NCBI GenBank assembly: GCA_964577215.1
Contig: CAZNYK010000145.1
Coordinates: 1 to 9,237 of the forward strand
Length of the DNA: 9,237 nucleotides
Reading direction: 5' to 3'
From: UBA2329 sp964577215
GTDB lineage: Bacteria > Bacteroidota > Bacteroidia > Chitinophagales > Saprospiraceae
Below, piece by piece: positions 6,553 through 9,237 of this stretch. The notes under the pieces are model-generated. The model was not told where the DNA came from. It did no database searches and was given only the letters and a program-made list of their open reading frames with translations. The position numbers and the translations under genes were made by a program. Position 1 is the first letter of the stretch. Each line of letters begins with the position of its first letter.

Positions 6553-7620
6553 TTGCAAAATAAAGTAAAAAAACGCTTTGGAAAAGGAATATTGCCAGGC
6601 TTGAGCATTATTCTCAAAGCTGTTTTCATTCTTTTACTCGGCTGGATATTGTACCGGCATACGCGAATCAACCCGGAAGGCCTGGATTGGAGTATGCTTT
6701 TTTCCGGCAACCGCTTGAAAGAGCAGGGCATTTGGCTTCTTATGGCAGTGGTACTAGTGCCGGTCAACTGGGCGGCGGAAACCCTCAAATGGCAATGTTT
6801 TCTCAGGGGCTTTGCAGTAGCGCCCTTCATCAAGGCATATGCGGCCGTGCTTTCCGGCGTATCAGTTTCCCTGTTCACGCCCAATAGAATCGGCGAGTAC
6901 GGCGGGCGCATTCTCGCCATGGGCGCCGGTGCGGCTTGGGGCGCCGCGATTTCTTCTGTACTGGGCAGCTTGTGCCAGTGGGTGGTGTTGTTGGCAGGCG
7001 GCAGCATTGGGGCATATGTAGTCGCAGCGCATTTTACCGGTACGGAGCCCTTTATTCTTCGAAGCTTTTTGGCGTTGGGGCTTGGTTTGTCAGTTGTCCT
7101 CACAATCGGGCTTTTCAATGTGGGGCTTGCGGCGGGCGCGGCGCGGCGGCTTCCCTGGCGCAAACTCCGCCTTCGGCTGATGCGCCACCTGGCGGCGCTG
7201 CGCCGGTACGACAACCGCACTGTCGCCGCCGGACTGGGCTGGGCCGCTTTGCGCTACGGCGTGTATTGCTTCCAGTACTATCTTTTGCTTCGGTTTTTCG
7301 GCATTGCCGTGCCTCCCGGCATGGCAGCAGCCGGCATTGCAGCCATATTCCTGGCGCAAACCAGCATCCCCCTTCCGCCATTGGCCGGGCTGCTCGCCCG
7401 CGGCGAACTGGCGTTGGTCGTTTGGGGGCATTTTTCTGCCGATACCTCCGCGATACTGGCGGCAGCATACGGGTTGTTTATACTAAATTTGAGCCTGCCC
7501 TCGTTAGTGGGAGCGGTAATAATACTCAGGAGCAACCTGGAAAAACTGCTGTACAATGAGCCGAAAACCTTGGAAAGCCATTCTCTGGATACCCCTGTTG
7601 ATCACATGGACGGGATTTGA
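6553..7620 (+). CDS. Flippase-like / lysylphosphatidylglycerol synthase TM-domain family (UPF0104) membrane protein
   Basis: About 355 residues, strongly hydrophobic, with roughly seven or eight TM segments (for example about 17-36, 58-76, 130-160, 168-195, 226-248, 255-275 and 300-325). The loop T-P-N-R-I-G-E-Y-G-G-R at 109-119 resembles the conserved P-x-R-x-G-E loop of the LPG_synthase_TM family, whose members are inner-membrane proteins linked to lipid or glycolipid flipping or MprF-like functions. The soluble aminoacyl-transfer domain of MprF is absent, so this is the membrane part alone. No ATG precedes the first TM segment. In-frame TTG codons occur at 6529, 6553, 6592 and 6601; I chose 6553 because 6529 would leave only 10 bp to the divergent ruvC start. 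The first ATG (6694) would remove the first TM segment. The last 65 bp overlap the DUF3108 gene. Confidence 0.8.
   Translation: MQNKVKKRFGKGILPGLSIILKAVFILLLGWILYRHTRINPEGLDWSMLFSGNRLKEQGIWLLMAVVLVPVNWAAETLKWQCFLRGFAVAPFIKAYAAVLSGVSVSLFTPNRIGEYGGRILAMGAGAAWGAAISSVLGSLCQWVVLLAGGSIGAYVVAAHFTGTEPFILRSFLALGLGLSVVLTIGLFNVGLAAGAARRLPWRKLRLRLMRHLAALRRYDNRTVAAGLGWAALRYGVYCFQYYLLLRFFGIAVPPGMAAAGIAAIFLAQTSIPLPPLAGLLARGELALVVWGHFSADTSAILAAAYGLFILNLSLPSLVGAVIILRSNLEKLLYNEPKTLESHSLDTPVDHMDGI
6556..6563 (-). promoter_or_regulatory. Weak candidate -7 element for ruvC
   Basis: The minus strand reads TTATTTTG here, one mismatch from TAnnTTTG and the same second-base deviation as the element before the Omp85-like gene. 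It ends 37 bases upstream of the proposed TTG start of ruvC. No convincing -33 TTG was found, and the surroundings are A/T-rich, so the match could be chance. It would lie inside the first codons of the flippase-like gene if that starts at 6553. Confidence 0.25.
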
Positions 7621-8461
7621 TTTCCCGGCAAGCTCGCCCGGCTATGACGCCGGCCTCTCGCAAGATGCTATCGTTCGAAATTCTCAATGCGACATGAAAA
7701 ATGTCGCATTCAAAGCAGGAGAGGAATTCGTGTATAAGGTATATTACAACTGGAACTTCGTGTGGCTTTCCGCCGGCGAGGTCACCTTTCGCGTGCGCGA
7801 AGTCAACGGAGAGTACCACCTCTCGGCACATGGAGGCACTTACAAATCCTACGATTGGTTTTTCAAAGTGCGGGATAAATACGACACCTATATCGACAAG
7901 CAATCCCTGCTGCCGCGGCTGTCTATCCGGAATGTGGCTGAAGGCAAATACCGCCTGTACGATGAAGTGAACTTCGACCGTGCGCAGGGTAAAGCCACCT
8001 CTTTGCGCGGCAAGACCAAAGAGGTGGCAACCCCCGCGGAATACACCGTAAATCCCTGCGTGCACGATGTGCTGTCCGTCATTTATTACGCCAGGAATGT
8101 GGACTACACCAATATGCGCGCCGGGCAGGATTTTCCTATCAATATTTTTATTGACAAAGAAGAGTGGAACCTCAAAGTATCCTACCTCGGCAAAGACGAA
8201 AACAAAAAGATCAGGGGCATGGGGCGCTTTCGCACCGTCAAATTAAGCCCGCAGGTCATCGAGGGCTTCGTGTTTAAAAAAGACGACCGCATGACCATCT
8301 GGGCTACCGACGACGCCAACCGCATTCCCCTGATGATCGAAACGCCCGTATCAGTAGGTTCTGTGAAAGTAGTGCTCAAAAGCTACAAAGGCCTCCGGTA
8401 TCCCATGACGGCAAGAGTGGGCGATGACGACGGCGTGAACGAGGAAGGGTTGCCGGATTAG
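7556..8461 (+). CDS. DUF3108 family exported protein
   Basis: A 301-residue protein. The N-terminus (M-S-R-K-P-W-K then a hydrophobic stretch at about 8-21) looks like a Sec signal peptide, implying a periplasmic or envelope location. From about residue 52 (F-K-A-G-E-E-F-V-Y-K-V-Y-Y-N-W) the protein fits the DUF3108 pattern: repeated beta-strands, S-A-G-E-V near 72-76, Y-D-W-F-F-K-V-R-D near 99-107, and Y-P-M-T-A near the end. The family has no established biochemical role that I can name. The ATG at 7556 lies inside the flippase-like gene, a 65-bp overlap; it is preferred because starting at the next in-frame ATG (7694) would drop the signal peptide. A perfect inverted repeat lies within codons 44-52, between signal peptide and domain. 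The overlap suggests co-transcription with the flippase-like gene. Confidence 0.83.
   Translation: MSRKPWKAILWIPLLITWTGFDFPASSPGYDAGLSQDAIVRNSQCDMKNVAFKAGEEFVYKVYYNWNFVWLSAGEVTFRVREVNGEYHLSAHGGTYKSYDWFFKVRDKYDTYIDKQSLLPRLSIRNVAEGKYRLYDEVNFDRAQGKATSLRGKTKEVATPAEYTVNPCVHDVLSVIYYARNVDYTNMRAGQDFPINIFIDKEEWNLKVSYLGKDENKKIRGMGRFRTVKLSPQVIEGFVFKKDDRMTIWATDDANRIPLMIETPVSVGSVKVVLKSYKGLRYPMTARVGDDDGVNEEGLPD
7686..7710. repeat. Perfect 10-bp inverted repeat inside the DUF3108 gene
   Basis: AATGCGACAT (7686-7695) and ATGTCGCATT (7701-7710) are exact reverse complements separated by the loop GAAAA. There is no T tract after it, so it is not a standard terminator. It lies in the linker codons between the signal peptide and the DUF3108 domain. 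It could form an mRNA hairpin or be a dimeric DNA-binding site; neither is shown by the sequence. Confidence 0.85.
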
Positions 8462-8489
8462 GGTATGGGTGGTGAAAAGTGAGAATCGC

Positions 8490-8501
8490 AAAAAAAAAAA
8501 A
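8490..8501 (+). repeat. Homopolymer of 12 A before the DUF4230 gene
   Basis: Twelve consecutive A bases lie 31 bp upstream of the ATG at 8533. If translation instead starts at the in-frame GTG at 8479, the tract is inside the coding region (Lys codons) and would be a slippage site. From the ATG start it is untranslated. The tract is followed by an out-of-frame ATG (8501) that opens a reading frame of only nine codons. Confidence 0.9.
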
Positions 8502-8532
8502 TGAGGGCCGGAGTGCCCGGAAGCATTTGAAG

Positions 8533-9162
8533 ATGAATGCAAAATTACTGCAAAAAATAGCCGTCGGCATCGTCGTAACGGCGCTCGTCGTTGCGGGAAT
8601 CATGATTGGGCGGGCCATGTATAAGCAACGGGAAGAAGCCGTAGCGCGCGAGCAATCCCAAGTATTGCTGGAACGCATCGAAAATGTGGCCAAGCTGATC
8701 ACTGTAGAAGGGTACTTCTCGGAAATTTATGACTATCAGGACTACTGGCGCTTCGATTGGCTGCCTTTTCAGAAGAAGGCCCTTCTGCGCGTCAAGGCCA
8801 AAGTGTCGGTGGGGTACGATTTTTCCAAGATGCGCATCGAGGTCAGGCCGGAGGATAAACTGCTCGTGCTCAGCGATCTCCCCGACCCTGAAATCCTCTC
8901 CATTGATCACGATATAGATTATTACGATATCACCGAGGGTGTCTTCAACTCTTTCAAGGAGTCCGATTACACTGCGATGAACCGCAATGCCAAAAAGATT
9001 ATCGAAGATCAAGCCCGCAAAAGCGATCTGATGCTCAGCGCTGAAAAGCAGGGTGTGGAGTTGCTCGACCTCATGCGCGTTATGGTGGAAAGCGCCGGCT
9101 GGCGCATGGAGTTTAAGCCCCGCGAGGGCGCGGTGCAACGCCCGGTAAATGAGAAAGGGTGA
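8533..9162 (+). CDS. DUF4230 family membrane-anchored protein
   Basis: A 209-residue protein with an N-terminal hydrophobic anchor at about 7-26 (I-A-V-G-I-V-V-T-A-L-V-V-A-G), then a short charged, possibly coiled-coil segment, then the DUF4230 domain. Recognisable stretches are L-E-R-I-E-N-V-A-K-L near 46-55, V-E-G-Y-F-S-E-I-Y-D-Y near 58-68, and K-K-A-L-L-R-V-K-A-K-V near 80-90. The family is widespread but has no experimentally defined role that I know. The anchor suggests an inner-membrane protein with the domain in the periplasm. The ATG at 8533 is preferred: a GTG at 8479 would add 18 lysine/arginine-rich residues and read through an A12 tract. The gene follows the DUF3108 gene by 71 bp with no terminator between, so they may be co-transcribed. 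Its stop codon TGA (9160-9162) is part of a tandem array. Confidence 0.8.
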   Translation: MNAKLLQKIAVGIVVTALVVAGIMIGRAMYKQREEAVAREQSQVLLERIENVAKLITVEGYFSEIYDYQDYWRFDWLPFQKKALLRVKAKVSVGYDFSKMRIEVRPEDKLLVLSDLPDPEILSIDHDIDYYDITEGVFNSFKESDYTAMNRNAKKIIEDQARKSDLMLSAEKQGVELLDLMRVMVESAGWRMEFKPREGAVQRPVNEKG

Positions 9163-9223
9163 CTGGGTGACTGAGGTGATGGGGTGACTGAGGTGATGGG
9201 GTGACTGGGTGACTGGGTGATGA
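9158..9223 (+). repeat. Octamer tandem array 3 (GGTGACTG and variants)
   Basis: Eight occurrences of GGTGA start at 9158, 9166, 9175, 9183, 9192, 9200, 9208 and 9216, with spacing of 8 or 9 bases. Units alternate between GGTGACTG and GGTGATG-type variants. The first unit contains the stop codon of the DUF4230 gene. The TGA in each unit falls, over the array, in all three forward frames. The sequence is unrelated to the heptamer arrays but occupies the same kind of position. The last 14 bases of the window after it show nothing recognisable. Confidence 0.93.
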
Positions 9224-9237
9224 AGAGTCAATACGCC

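Noticed and set aside
6519..7220. N-terminal extension of about 230 residues on the ruvC reading frame
   Set aside because: It is antisense to the flippase-like gene, is proline/arginine-rich without family features, and RuvC homology starts only at the TTG near 6518.
8545..9231. Minus-strand open frame of 228 codons opposite the DUF4230 gene
   Set aside because: It is antisense to a gene with clear family features, and its first residues are translation of the octamer array.

Overview
The window looks like ordinary chromosomal DNA from a member of the Bacteroidota, plausibly a Saprospiria/Lewinella-like lineage (inference; no marker fixes the genus). The evidence is a C-terminal type IX secretion sorting domain at the left edge, promoter-like elements of the Bacteroidota TAnnTTTG type, the DUF3108 and DUF4230 families, a short one-POTRA Omp85-type protein, and weak or absent Shine-Dalgarno sequences. 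Coding density is high, and no mobile element, tRNA, rRNA or CRISPR array was seen.

Layout. The left edge (1-86) is the tail of a T9SS-secreted protein, followed by a heptamer tandem array and a strong hairpin-plus-T-tract terminator. A rightward run follows: an Omp85/BamA-like outer-membrane protein (229-1635), NAD kinase overlapping it by one base (1635-2519), a second heptamer array, a kynurenine-formamidase-like cyclase-family protein (2623-3384), and an unrecognised two-TM protein starting directly after that stop codon (3385-4095). This run meets, tail to tail with a 29-bp overlap, a leftward pair: ruvC (6518-5943) and a class III nucleotide cyclase/TolB-like/TPR fusion (5917-4067). Divergent from ruvC is a second rightward run: a flippase-like membrane protein (about 6553-7620), a DUF3108 protein overlapping it by 65 bp, and a membrane-anchored DUF4230 protein (8533-9162). 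A third tandem array, with an octamer unit, begins inside the last stop codon and runs almost to the window end.

Working together. The genes combine envelope functions (Omp85-like, flippase-like, DUF3108, DUF4230) with housekeeping (NAD kinase, RuvC) and one likely soluble signalling protein. I see no coherent new multi-gene system. The most unusual features are three short tandem arrays, each starting at or within a few bases of a stop codon and adding stop codons in all three sense frames; a perfect 10-bp inverted repeat inside the DUF3108 gene; the compact ruvC/flippase divergent junction with no ATG start on either side; and atypical active-site residues in the cyclase domain.
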